A stretch of 64,000 nt of DNA. It comes from Virgibacillus halodenitrificans JCM 12304 (GTDB taxonomy: Bacteria; Bacillota; Bacilli; Bacillales; Amphibacillaceae). A model generated the notes under the pieces. It was not told the DNA's origin. It searched no databases and saw nothing but the letters and a program-made list of their open reading frames with translations. Positions 36,014-44,444 of the stretch are shown in pieces. Made by a program: the position numbers and the translations under genes. The stretch's first letter is position 1, and each line of letters starts with the position of its first letter. Location: the NCBI RefSeq assembly GCF_001310895.1, contig NZ_BAZS01000003.1, positions 1 to 64,000 on the forward strand. The letters are read 5' to 3'.

Positions 36014-37272
36014 TTAGTATAATAGGTAGCCTTTACGTAGTTTCTCAAAGTCTTTCAACTCATGTTTCCATTGCTTTTGAATTTCCTTTACAGATGATCC
36101 GCTCTCAATTGCTTCGCGAACCCAACCATTGCCAATTAGATTATCAAAAAACGAAATACCTGAACTGTTTTCTGCTCGAAATGCAAAATCCTCCGGATAC
36201 ATGTCATGAATTGTTTTTACAATGTGCAGTCCAGTTTCTACAGGCCTATATGCTTTCTTATTTGTTACATGAATTTGAATGCCATGACTTAATTTGCCGC
36301 TATGCTTTGAAAAGGATGGTGTAAAAGATGCTGCACGGAATTTCATTCCCGGCAAATTCTTCTTAGATAATTCTGCAGCAAGGTCGGTTCCATTTATAAA
36401 AGGTGCACCGATAAGCTCAAAAGGTTTCGTTGTCCCACGGCCTTCTGATACATTGGTCCCCTCAATTAAAGCTGCACCCGGGTACACAATTGCTGTCGTC
36501 AGTGTTGGCATATTTGGAGATGGTAAAACGAATTCCAGGCCGGTATCATCGTAATACATATTTCTTTTCCAACCATTCATTTTTACTACTTTCAAGTCAG
36601 CATCAATCTGAAACTCTTCATTAAATAACTCTGCCAATTCACCGACGGTCATACCGTGGCGTAATGGTATTGGATATTTTCCAACAAAAGATGCATAATC
36701 GGGGTCAAGCACCGGGCCTTCTACTTTATGACCACCAAGCGGATTTGGACGGTCAAGTACAATAAATGGAATATCGTTTTCCTGTGCTGCTTCCATTGCG
36801 TAAGCCATTGTATAAATATACGTATAGAAACGTGTTCCTACATCCTGAATATCGAAAAGCAATACATCAATGCCCTCGAGCATTTCAGGTGTTGGTTTAC
36901 GTGTTTTTCCATATAAACTGTATACAGGTAAGCCGGTCTCTTCATCCAAATAGTACTCCACATATTCACCTGCCTGTGCGTCACCACGCACCCCATGTTC
37001 CGGACCGTAAAGTGCTGTAAGATCGACGTCAGGGTCATTATGCAATAGATCAACAATACTGTTTAAATCCTGATCAACTCCTGTAGGTTGGTAATTAAAC
37101 CAACCCGCTTTCCTTCAATAAGGCTTTTTTGTTCTTCAAGTAAAATTTCCACTCCTAATTTTAGCTCGTTTGAATTTCCTTTCTTTTTTCCATTTCCCCT
37201 ATCAGCAAATGCAGCAGTGAGAGAACTTAAGATCAGAAGTGCCGTAAAAAACATAATAAACGATTTTTTCAT
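36014..37272 (-). pseudogene. namZ: exo-beta-N-acetylmuramidase NamZ (DUF1343, YbbC), frameshifted
   Basis: Secreted enzyme that releases MurNAc from the non-reducing end of glycan fragments. The first frame starts with ATG at 37272 (AAAGGAG upstream), has a signal peptide, and reads through GKRVGLITN, then goes out of frame. The second frame (from 37045 on) has LTALYGPEHGVRGDAQAG, PVYSLYGKTRKPTPEML, DIQDVGTRFYTYIYT, LDRPNPLGG and GTNVSEGRGTT, all NamZ marks. One base missing at about 37086 (the C of an expected CCT Pro codon) joins them into about 419 residues, close to B. subtilis YbbC (414). Either a sequencing error or an inactivated gene. Third gene of the amiE-nagZ-namZ operon. Confidence 0.88.
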
Positions 37273-37311
37273 TTTCCAACACACTCCTTTAATTATAAAA
37301 ATGAATTTTTC

Positions 37312-39378
37312 TTAATAAGAAAGGCCTGTTCCAAAGTTATACAAAATGTCACCATATTGGTTAGGAATCGTGACAGGCAGAAGGCCAGTAGGGTTATTTT
37401 TACCAAACAATGTTGCTGCGGTAGCCCGGAAGCTTGCATCTCTGAAACCATATTGAGCAATGAAGGCATCAATTTCTGGATATGCCATAATATCATATGG
37501 GTTTCGAATTGCTACTCCTGTAACAGGTGCTTCTACATGTTCTATCAACTGATTTACCAACTGCATTTGTGAACTTTCTGGTGATCGGCCGTTGACGTTA
37601 TACGTATATGTTCCTACAATTACAGTTGCAGCTTCTTGTAATTGAGCAAGCTGACTATTGGAAATTGGTCCGGTAGCCTGTATCAATTCTGTGTTCGCAT
37701 GGTGACTTTTCACTGCGTCGAAAAGATCTGTAATAAATGTGTTGCCAACTACAACAACTTTATCCTCTGATGAGAGAGAAAGGGGTAGAATAGCATCATT
37801 CTTTACAAGTGTTATTGAGTGGTCAGCTGCTTTTTTCTCAACCTCTTTATGTTGATCTGAGCCAACAATCTGCTCCGCATTCTTTATCTTTGCAGAGATT
37901 GGTAATGGATTCTCTTTCTTGATAATCCCACGATTAATCTTTAACTTGAGTATTCGCTCTACAGAAGCACTTACACGTGCTTCTGTTATTTCACCAGTTT
38001 CTACAGCCTCGTATAATCCCTCTGCTACTTCTTCCAGTCCTACAGGCATTAGGATTATATCAGTACCAGCATTCACTGCTCGAATCACTGCGTCAACAGA
38101 GCCGAAATGATCGGAGATTGCCTTCATATTCAAAGCATCAGTAATAATCAATCCATCATAATTCATTTCTTCTCGCATTAGCTCTGTCAGTACTTTATAG
38201 GAAAGGGTAGCAGGTAATGAAATTTCCGAGCCATCTTTTTTTGAAATAACCTTTGTGTTATCTATTTTTGGAAAAGTTACGTGTGCTGTCATAACAGCAT
38301 CTATTTCATTATTCATTACTTGTTGAAATGGATATAGTTCCACTTTTTTTAAACGTTCTAAATCGTAAGGCACTTCAGGCACTCCTAAATGGGAATCAAC
38401 CGCTGTATCTCCATGGCCTGGAAAATGCTTTGCAGTTGCTGCTACTCCAGTGTTTTGTAATCCTTTGGAATAGGCCACTCCTAGATCAGCAACAAGTTTA
38501 GGATCTTCACCAAATGAACGTACACCAATTACAGGGTTATCAGGATTATTATTAACATCTAATACAGGTGCCAGATTCATATTGATACCAAGTGCGTTCA
38601 GCTCTTCGCCAATTACTTCTCCAACCTGTGCTGCTAATTCCGGGGAACGAGTTGCACCCAATGCCATGTTTCCTGGCATGTCAGTTCCGGATTGCAAGCG
38701 TGTCACAATGCCTCCTTCCTGATCTATTGTTATCATGAGGCCATAATTTTCAGCGGCGTTTTGATAGTCTGCTACAAGTTTTGTTGTTTGTTCTGTTGTC
38801 ACTACGTTTTCTCTAAAAAGAATAATCCCACCTAAATGATAATCCTTTACTAACTGTTCAATTTCAGGAAGCATCTCCGTTACGTCCTCACCATCCCATT
38901 TACGGAAGTCAGGCATTAACATCTGCCCGATTTTTTCTTTAATAGTCATACGCTCGACTGCTTGTTCAATGAGATTATAGCGTTCTCCCTTACTCTTTAG
39001 AACAAGTTGTTTTCCTTTTTTATGATGGACAGCAATTTGATCTGTAAATTTACCATCTGATACAGTAATCCAAGAGCGGCCATTTTGACCAGTAAAAGTA
39101 ACCTTTCCATTCTGATCTACAGTAGCAACATTTTTATTACGTGAACTCCAAGTTATATCTTTATTTATCTCTGTGAAATGTCCATCCTTATAAAGGTGTA
39201 ATGCTTGTAAATCAATGTGTTTATTTTCTACGTTTATATCTGCTTCAGGTACATTTTGTAAAATTATGACATCATTTATGTGGTTTTCTGCCTCTGCAGA
39301 AATTAGTGTAGTACTAAGAGAACTAAAAACTATGATAGTAAATAATATAAGAAGAAAGCTCGTCTTTTTAGAAAACAT
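37312..39378 (-). CDS. nagZ: beta-N-acetylglucosaminidase NagZ (GH3), secreted
   Basis: Removes terminal GlcNAc from peptidoglycan fragments, giving NamZ its substrate end. The 688 residues comprise a signal peptide (to about Ala28), a small Ig-like beta domain (about 45-118), the GH3 TIM barrel with ITIDQEGGIVTRL, the His/Asp motif KHFPGHGDTAVDSH (317-330) and nucleophile region IITDALNMKAI, and a C-terminal alpha/beta sandwich. As in B. subtilis NagZ (YbbD), the two-domain form is exported. ATG start behind AAAGGAGG. 25 bases after amiE, 39 bases before namZ. Confidence 0.92.
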   Translation of the reverse strand: MFSKKTSFLLILFTIIVFSSLSTTLISAEAENHINDVIILQNVPEADINVENKHIDLQALHLYKDGHFTEINKDITWSSRNKNVATVDQNGKVTFTGQNGRSWITVSDGKFTDQIAVHHKKGKQLVLKSKGERYNLIEQAVERMTIKEKIGQMLMPDFRKWDGEDVTEMLPEIEQLVKDYHLGGIILFRENVVTTEQTTKLVADYQNAAENYGLMITIDQEGGIVTRLQSGTDMPGNMALGATRSPELAAQVGEVIGEELNALGINMNLAPVLDVNNNPDNPVIGVRSFGEDPKLVADLGVAYSKGLQNTGVAATAKHFPGHGDTAVDSHLGVPEVPYDLERLKKVELYPFQQVMNNEIDAVMTAHVTFPKIDNTKVISKKDGSEISLPATLSYKVLTELMREEMNYDGLIITDALNMKAISDHFGSVDAVIRAVNAGTDIILMPVGLEEVAEGLYEAVETGEITEARVSASVERILKLKINRGIIKKENPLPISAKIKNAEQIVGSDQHKEVEKKAADHSITLVKNDAILPLSLSSEDKVVVVGNTFITDLFDAVKSHHANTELIQATGPISNSQLAQLQEAATVIVGTYTYNVNGRSPESSQMQLVNQLIEHVEAPVTGVAIRNPYDIMAYPEIDAFIAQYGFRDASFRATAATLFGKNNPTGLLPVTIPNQYGDILYNFGTGLSY

Positions 39379-39403
39379 TATTATTAACCTCCTTTAATGT
39401 TTT

Positions 39404-41113
39404 TTAGTAAGCTCTTTTTGTCCAATCGTCACTTTTCAAGGAAAGAGGTAGTTTTCGTCCTTCTTTAGTTTCTAATCCCAGATTAGTAACATACCAACCT
39501 CTGCCATTATTATAAGCATCTGTTTCATAGTTGAAGCGAAGATGGGTTGCATGTGCAGGAATTTGAATCTCTGTGGTCTTCCACCCTACACTGCTTCCAG
39601 TGAAAGGAGAATGAACAGGAGACCAATTCTTTCCATCACTTGATATCTCAACCAAACCTTTGTCGTAATTTTTTTCCGTTCGATACCATGTATCAAATGT
39701 GAGGACCGCAGCTTGATTGTTTGTTAATTCGGCCGTAAGCGTTCGATTTAATTGATCACCATATCCTGAAAACCATGCTTTTTCATTACTTGGAATACTA
39801 ACAGGTATGGCATCTGCAACTTGCCGGGCAAACTGGCGTCTTGCTGGATTAGTGGAGACTGTTTCCCTTGTCGGATGTACTCGGTTTGTCAACAGAATGG
39901 CAATGGTGTCATTATTACCATTAATAACAAGTGAGGTTCCTGTATAACCAGTATGTCCTATGGAGCTGGCTTCTGATAAACCATCCATGTACCAGCTTTG
40001 CGAAAGCTCCCAACCAAGACCGTGTTCATCTCCTGGAAATTGTGGAATTTGATTATTTACTAACAGGGATACTGTTTTAGGCTGAAGTATTTGTTTACCG
40101 CCGTAGCGACCATCGTTTATGAACATATGGGCGAGTTTTGCTAAATCTTTTGCAGTAGAAAACACACCAGCATGTCCAGCTATTCCATCAAGCGACCAGG
40201 CGCTTTCATCGTGCACCTCGCCCCAAACGAGTCCTCTATTCGTCCATGGCTGAAATTCTGTTGCGGCAATTCTTTGTTTTAAATGCTTCGGTGGGTTGTA
40301 CATCGTGTCATTCATTTTTAATGGTTTAGTGATCTTATCAGCTACAAATTCATCTAATCTTTGTCCGGAAAGTCGTTCTATTAGTGCGCCTAATGTGATC
40401 ATATTTAGATCACTGTAGGTATAAGTCGAACCAGGTTCATTACTTAGCGGGTATTGAAAAACATATTGTAGTCGATCTTCACGATTTTCACCTATTGTAT
40501 AGAGAGGAATCCATGGCTTAAAGCCGGAAGTATGTGTCATGAGTTGCTCAATCGTTACATTTTGTTTTCCATTTTCAGCAAATTCGGGGATATATTTAGC
40601 TACTGGATCATCTAACTCAAAATAATCTTCTTCATACAGTTTCATAGCCGCAGTAGTTGTAAATATTTTGCTAATGGAAGCAAGATCGAAAATGGTGTCC
40701 TTTCTCATAGATATAGAGTTCTCAGCTAATGTCCCTTCATCATCGGTATAACGAAATGCATCTCCATATGCTTCATGTTGAACAATATGACCTCTTCGGG
40801 CGACTAGTGTAACGGCACCGGGCATTGCATTCTTATTGATCATCTTCAACATAACTTGGTCAATATCCGATAACGGTCCCTTAATCATGCCGGCTCCACG
40901 GGCAGAACCGGGGTGAAGCACCGGTGAAGTAGGGCCTGGAGTACCCCAGGAAAAGACAGGATGAGCCTTTTGAGCTACGGCTTGTTTTTTATCTCTTGTC
41001 TCAATCGTTGGTGCAGGGGGGGTATCAGCTTCGGCATTAATGTTTGGTTGCGAGCTAAAGATTATACTGGTGGACAACAAGAGGGAAAAAGACAAATAAG
41101 CTGTTTTTCTCAT
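39404..41113 (-). CDS. amiE: AmiE-like N-acetylmuramyl-L-alanine amidase (serine beta-lactamase fold)
   Basis: A 569-residue exported serine hydrolase; in B. subtilis the homologous position (YbbE/AmiE) is a MurNAc-L-Ala amidase of muropeptide recycling. Signal peptide up to about residue 28. Active-site SISK (Ser146, Lys149), YSDLN as the second motif, and GHTGYTG as the third. The last 140 residues form an added beta-rich domain with DTWYRTEKNYDKG and NNGRGW. ATG start behind AAAGGAGG. First gene of amiE-nagZ-namZ with a cre site in its promoter region. Generic penicillin-binding or esterase activity is the alternative. Confidence 0.8.
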   Translation of the reverse strand: MRKTAYLSFSLLLSTSIIFSSQPNINAEADTPPAPTIETRDKKQAVAQKAHPVFSWGTPGPTSPVLHPGSARGAGMIKGPLSDIDQVMLKMINKNAMPGAVTLVARRGHIVQHEAYGDAFRYTDDEGTLAENSISMRKDTIFDLASISKIFTTTAAMKLYEEDYFELDDPVAKYIPEFAENGKQNVTIEQLMTHTSGFKPWIPLYTIGENREDRLQYVFQYPLSNEPGSTYTYSDLNMITLGALIERLSGQRLDEFVADKITKPLKMNDTMYNPPKHLKQRIAATEFQPWTNRGLVWGEVHDESAWSLDGIAGHAGVFSTAKDLAKLAHMFINDGRYGGKQILQPKTVSLLVNNQIPQFPGDEHGLGWELSQSWYMDGLSEASSIGHTGYTGTSLVINGNNDTIAILLTNRVHPTRETVSTNPARRQFARQVADAIPVSIPSNEKAWFSGYGDQLNRTLTAELTNNQAAVLTFDTWYRTEKNYDKGLVEISSDGKNWSPVHSPFTGSSVGWKTTEIQIPAHATHLRFNYETDAYNNGRGWYVTNLGLETKEGRKLPLSLKSDDWTKRAY

Positions 41114-41163
41114 ATGATTCCTCCTTTAGTAATTGAAAGCAACTTGATAGTTTTGATTTAATA

Positions 41164-41177
41164 TGTAAATGCTTTCA
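41164..41177. promoter_or_regulatory. cre site upstream of amiE
   Basis: On the minus strand TGAAAGCATTTACA matches the cre consensus at 13 of 14 positions. It is 51 bases before amiE and supports catabolite repression of the muropeptide enzymes. Confidence 0.6.
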
Positions 41178-41392
41178 TTAAAACAAGATTAACCCAAACA
41201 TTGCTTATAAGTATATGGGCTCAAGGTTCTGAATTTAACGAAAAATTTAAATATATAGTACTTAAAAACCGGGTAAAAAGAGTTATTATTGAAAAGGCCA
41301 GCATCTCAAGTTAAAAATATTGCATACTTGTAATCTGCTTACCATAAAACTAATTAAACAGTAAATTTAATAATTTTTGATTTTATAAAATA

Positions 41393-41408
41393 TTTAGTTT
41401 AAACTAAA
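41393..41408. promoter_or_regulatory. perfect 16-bp palindrome upstream of the symporter operon
   Basis: TTTAGTTTAAACTAAA is its own reverse complement and lies 56 bases before the 37-residue peptide gene. The rest of the gap 41114-41463 shows only the cre site and AT-rich sequence. A repressor operator is plausible; the protein is unknown. Confidence 0.45.
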
Positions 41409-41463
41409 AGAATCAAGGTAATAGGTAAAAAGAACTTTCTTTAATTCAATAGGAGGGGTTTAG

Positions 41464-41577
41464 ATGGAATTTGCTATTAGTGGCTGGACATTATTCTGGT
41501 TTGCTGTTCCCATGCCATTGCTAATTGTTTGGGCAACAATAACCTTTTTCACGGAGAAGGGAAGTGAAAAAGAATGA
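41464..41577 (+). CDS. 37-residue membrane peptide, probable symporter accessory subunit
   Basis: A short ORF with ATG behind AGGAGGGG, one long hydrophobic helix (about residues 8-29, including FAVPMPLLIVWATITFF) and a charged tail (TEKGSEKE). Its TGA overlaps the ATG of the symporter gene as ATGA, so the two are translationally coupled. Small membrane partners precede several sodium/solute symporters of Bacteria (for example the YhdT-PanF and YjcH-ActP pairs); by analogy this is a partner of the next gene. Confidence 0.7.
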   Translation: MEFAISGWTLFWFAVPMPLLIVWATITFFTEKGSEKE

Positions 41578-43073
41578 ATCCAACTTTAGTAACGTTTATT
41601 GCTTATCTTATTGTGATGATCGCAATTGGTCTCATTACATATCGAATGACTCACACTCTATCAGACTATGTACTTGGAGGAAGGAAATTAAATAGTTGGG
41701 TAACCGCTTTTTCAGCCGCAGCCAGTGATTTTAGTGGGTGGCTATTAATCGGGCTACCTGGTGCTGCTTATGCTGCAGGCCTTGGAACTTGGAGCTTGTG
41801 GATTGCGGTGGGTTTGGCAATCGGTGCAATGATCAACTGGCAGTATGTTGCCAAGCGATTACGAATTTATACAGAATACTCAAATGATTCGATTACACTT
41901 CCACAGTTTTTTGAAAATCGGTATAGAGATAAATCGCATTTATTGCGGGTTATATCCGCACTTTTCATTCTAGCATTTTTCTTGTTTTACACTGCATCGG
42001 GGCTTGTCGCAGGGGCAAAGCTTTTCCAAGGAACCTTTGATGTCAGTTATCATTTTTCATTGACCTTGGGCGCAATTATAATTGTAGCCTATACTTTTTT
42101 AGGGGGTTTTTTGGCAGTAAGTATTACTGATTTTATTCAGGGTGCATTAATGTCTGCAGCACTAGCGTTTACGGCAATTTATGGGCTTATATCTATAGGT
42201 GGATTTGGAGAACTGTTTAATCAGCTAGGCTCGATTGATCCAAGTCTAATAAATGCTTTTGCAGATACTGCATACGATCAGCCTAATGGGGTGTTTTGGG
42301 ATTCAGCAGGCGCGATTGGAGCTGTAGGAATTATTTCTGCTCTTGCATGGGGGCTCGGCTATTTCGGTCAGCCACATATATTAGCTCGTTTTATGGCAAT
42401 TCGTTCCCACAAAGAAATTAGAAAAGCAAGATTGATTAGCGTCAGTTTAGGTCTTGTTATCCCTTTATACGGCTCTTTAATTGTTGGAATGTTAGGGATT
42501 GTAACCTTTGATCAACCACTTGCAGATTCAGAGCAAGTGTTTATTCAACTCGTACAGGTGGTCTATAATCCTTGGATCGCCGGAATATTATTAGCAGCTG
42601 TTCTAGCTGCAATAATGAGTACAGTAGATTCTCAACTTCTTGTATCGTCCAGTGCGCTATCTGAAGACTTCTACCGGAGATATTTCCGAAAGCAAGCCAG
42701 TGATAAGGAACTTGTTTGGGTAGGAAGGATTTCAGTTCTCGTTATTGCCATTGTTGCCGTACTAATTGCATGGAACGAAACAAGTTCTGTACTCAACTTG
42801 GTAGGATATGCATGGGCTGGATTCGGTGCCACCTTTGGACCGCCAATTCTCTTTTCTTTATTTTGGCGTAAAACGTCTCGCAATGGGATTGTAGCGGGAA
42901 TGTTAGTTGGTGGATTAACTGTATTTATATGGCCAATGACCGGGTCAGCATTATATGAAATGGTCCCAGGCTTTGCGTTTTCTTGTATTGCAATAATAAT
43001 CTTTAGTCTGCTTGGCGGTGGGCCATCTAAAGAAGTTGTTGAAGAATATGATAAAGTTGCTGGTGTAAAATAA
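41574..43073 (+). CDS. sodium:solute symporter, PutP (proline) type
   Basis: A 499-residue SSS-family transporter with about 13 helices. PutP-like marks are DYVLGGRKLNSWVTAFSAAASDFSGWLL, the GLGTWSLWIAVG segment, and AAIMSTVDSQLLVSSSALSEDFY with the conserved sodium-site Ser/Thr residues. ATG start overlaps the stop of the 37-residue peptide gene. The downstream gene is a ureohydrolase, so the substrate may be a guanidino compound or related amine and not proline. I leave the gene symbol open. Confidence 0.87.
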   Translation: MNPTLVTFIAYLIVMIAIGLITYRMTHTLSDYVLGGRKLNSWVTAFSAAASDFSGWLLIGLPGAAYAAGLGTWSLWIAVGLAIGAMINWQYVAKRLRIYTEYSNDSITLPQFFENRYRDKSHLLRVISALFILAFFLFYTASGLVAGAKLFQGTFDVSYHFSLTLGAIIIVAYTFLGGFLAVSITDFIQGALMSAALAFTAIYGLISIGGFGELFNQLGSIDPSLINAFADTAYDQPNGVFWDSAGAIGAVGIISALAWGLGYFGQPHILARFMAIRSHKEIRKARLISVSLGLVIPLYGSLIVGMLGIVTFDQPLADSEQVFIQLVQVVYNPWIAGILLAAVLAAIMSTVDSQLLVSSSALSEDFYRRYFRKQASDKELVWVGRISVLVIAIVAVLIAWNETSSVLNLVGYAWAGFGATFGPPILFSLFWRKTSRNGIVAGMLVGGLTVFIWPMTGSALYEMVPGFAFSCIAIIIFSLLGGGPSKEVVEEYDKVAGVK

Positions 43074-43093
43074 TAATCTAGGAGTGTTCGCAG

Positions 43094-44050
43094 ATGAGTC
43101 AAAATAAACTTTACGGTAATACACCATGTTTTTTGGAAGGAAAAAAGGTAAACCTAAAAGATAATTCCACTAACGATCAGGATGTACTTATTTATGGTGT
43201 TCCTTGGGAAGGTGCGGTTACATGGGGAGATTATACTGGATGTGAACTTGGTCCTAAAGTAATCAGATTAAATTCAGCACGTTACTCTGGATATTTACCT
43301 GAATTAGATGGAATTGATGTGTTGAGTCATTATAAAATTGGTGATCTCGGTGATGTTGATGTCTTACCGGCAGATACAATCGAAACAATGAATCGCATTG
43401 AAAATTTTGCTAGCGAAGTTTGGAAAACAAATAAATTTCCTGTAGCATTTGGTGGCGATCATGGTATTACCTATCCAATTGTAAAAGCATTAAGTGAAGA
43501 AGTGGATGGGCAGGTAGGTATTATTCATTTGGATGCCCACTACGATAACTATAAAGATTATCAAGGTGATTTATATGCTAGAAGCACACCATTCCATCGT
43601 ATTTATGAGAGTGAAAGCGTTAGGAATGAAAGTATTGTTCATATGGGCATTCACGGTCCAAGAAATGCACCGGAAACAGGGAAATATGCTGAAGAAGTCG
43701 GTGCCACCACAATTTCCGTAAGAGAAATACGAAAAGCGAAAGATTTAGCAGAACTTGCAAAGAAAGCTTATGACATTGCCAGTAAAGGAACGGAAGCAGT
43801 TTATTTAAGTATTTGCAGTGATGTACTTGATTTCGCTTTTAATCCAGGTGGACCTGTAGATGGTAACGGACTAACATCATTTGAACTATTAGAGCTTGTC
43901 CACGAGTTTGCAAAGTTAGGTATTCGTGGAATGGATTATGTAGAAGTTTATCCACAGCAGGACACAAATGACAATTCATCCCATTTTGTAACATATGCGG
44001 TATTATACGCGCTTGCAGGGAATATTCTGCATGAACAAATGAAGGGATGA
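43094..44050 (+). CDS. agmatinase/arginase-family ureohydrolase with altered metal motif
   Basis: A 318-residue cytosolic hydrolase of the binuclear-metal ureohydrolase fold, which usually splits urea from guanidino compounds. Present are the substrate-loop WGDYTGCELGPKVIR, the metal motif GGDHG, and HLDAHYD. The third motif, normally S-x-D-x-D-x-x-D-P, reads SICSDVLDF: the first Asp, a bridging metal ligand in arginase, is Cys here. The rest of the region (NPGGPVDGNGLTSFEL, MDYVEVYPQQD) is well kept, so the protein may have a different metal or reaction. ATG start behind AGGAGTG, 20 bases after the symporter. Terminator follows. Confidence 0.8.
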   Translation: MSQNKLYGNTPCFLEGKKVNLKDNSTNDQDVLIYGVPWEGAVTWGDYTGCELGPKVIRLNSARYSGYLPELDGIDVLSHYKIGDLGDVDVLPADTIETMNRIENFASEVWKTNKFPVAFGGDHGITYPIVKALSEEVDGQVGIIHLDAHYDNYKDYQGDLYARSTPFHRIYESESVRNESIVHMGIHGPRNAPETGKYAEEVGATTISVREIRKAKDLAELAKKAYDIASKGTEAVYLSICSDVLDFAFNPGGPVDGNGLTSFELLELVHEFAKLGIRGMDYVEVYPQQDTNDNSSHFVTYAVLYALAGNILHEQMKG

Positions 44051-44064
44051 TAGATTAAAAAATG

Positions 44065-44095
44065 AAAGGCCACTCTATTTTAGGGTGGTCTTTTT
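44065..44095 (+). terminator. terminator of the ureohydrolase operon
   Basis: A stem of about 12 bp with G-T pairs (44065-44077 with 44081-44093) followed by T5. Confidence 0.75.
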
Positions 44096-44149
44096 AATTG
44101 TTCGGGAAATCTCTAAGAAAAGGAGCCATATCAGGTGAAGTGCAGGAAT

Positions 44150-44298
44150 GACGGACATTGAAGCACGGAAACAGGTAGGGAATGTCTATCATCAAGCGCA
44201 TGACAGACATTGAAGCACGGAAACAGGCAGGGAATGTCTATCATCAAGCTCATGACGGACATTGAAGCATGGAAACAGAAGCTGAATGTCTATCATAC
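44150..44298. repeat. three 52-bp tandem repeats
   Basis: Units at 44150-44201, 44202-44253 and 44254-44298 (last one partial). Units 1 and 2 differ at only a few positions; the third diverges after its middle. Each unit carries GACATT near its start and AATGTC about 30 bases later, so each can fold into a hairpin. Located between the ureohydrolase terminator and the HemAT promoter; no ORF runs through it. Confidence 0.85.
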
Positions 44299-44378
44299 GA
44301 GTGTAAAGCCCCATTATAGCTTAAATAGAGAGTGGATGTTTTCACTGGATATTTAGTTTGAAAACATGACCTTTGTAC

Positions 44379-44406
44379 TAAATATTTTCAGTAACCCAGC
44401 CGATAT
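44379..44406 (+). promoter_or_regulatory. sigma-D promoter of hemAT
   Basis: TAAA (44379-44382), 16 bases, GCCGATAT (44399-44406). Matches the motility sigma factor consensus TAAA, about 15 bases, GCCGATAT. It is 38 bases before the hemAT start. Confidence 0.75.
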
Positions 44407-44444
44407 AAATATTATATCTGTAAATTAAGGGGCGTATTAACAGC

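Noticed and set aside
44150-44298. Tandem repeat considered as a CRISPR array
   Set aside because: Units are directly adjacent with no variable spacers and no cas genes are nearby.
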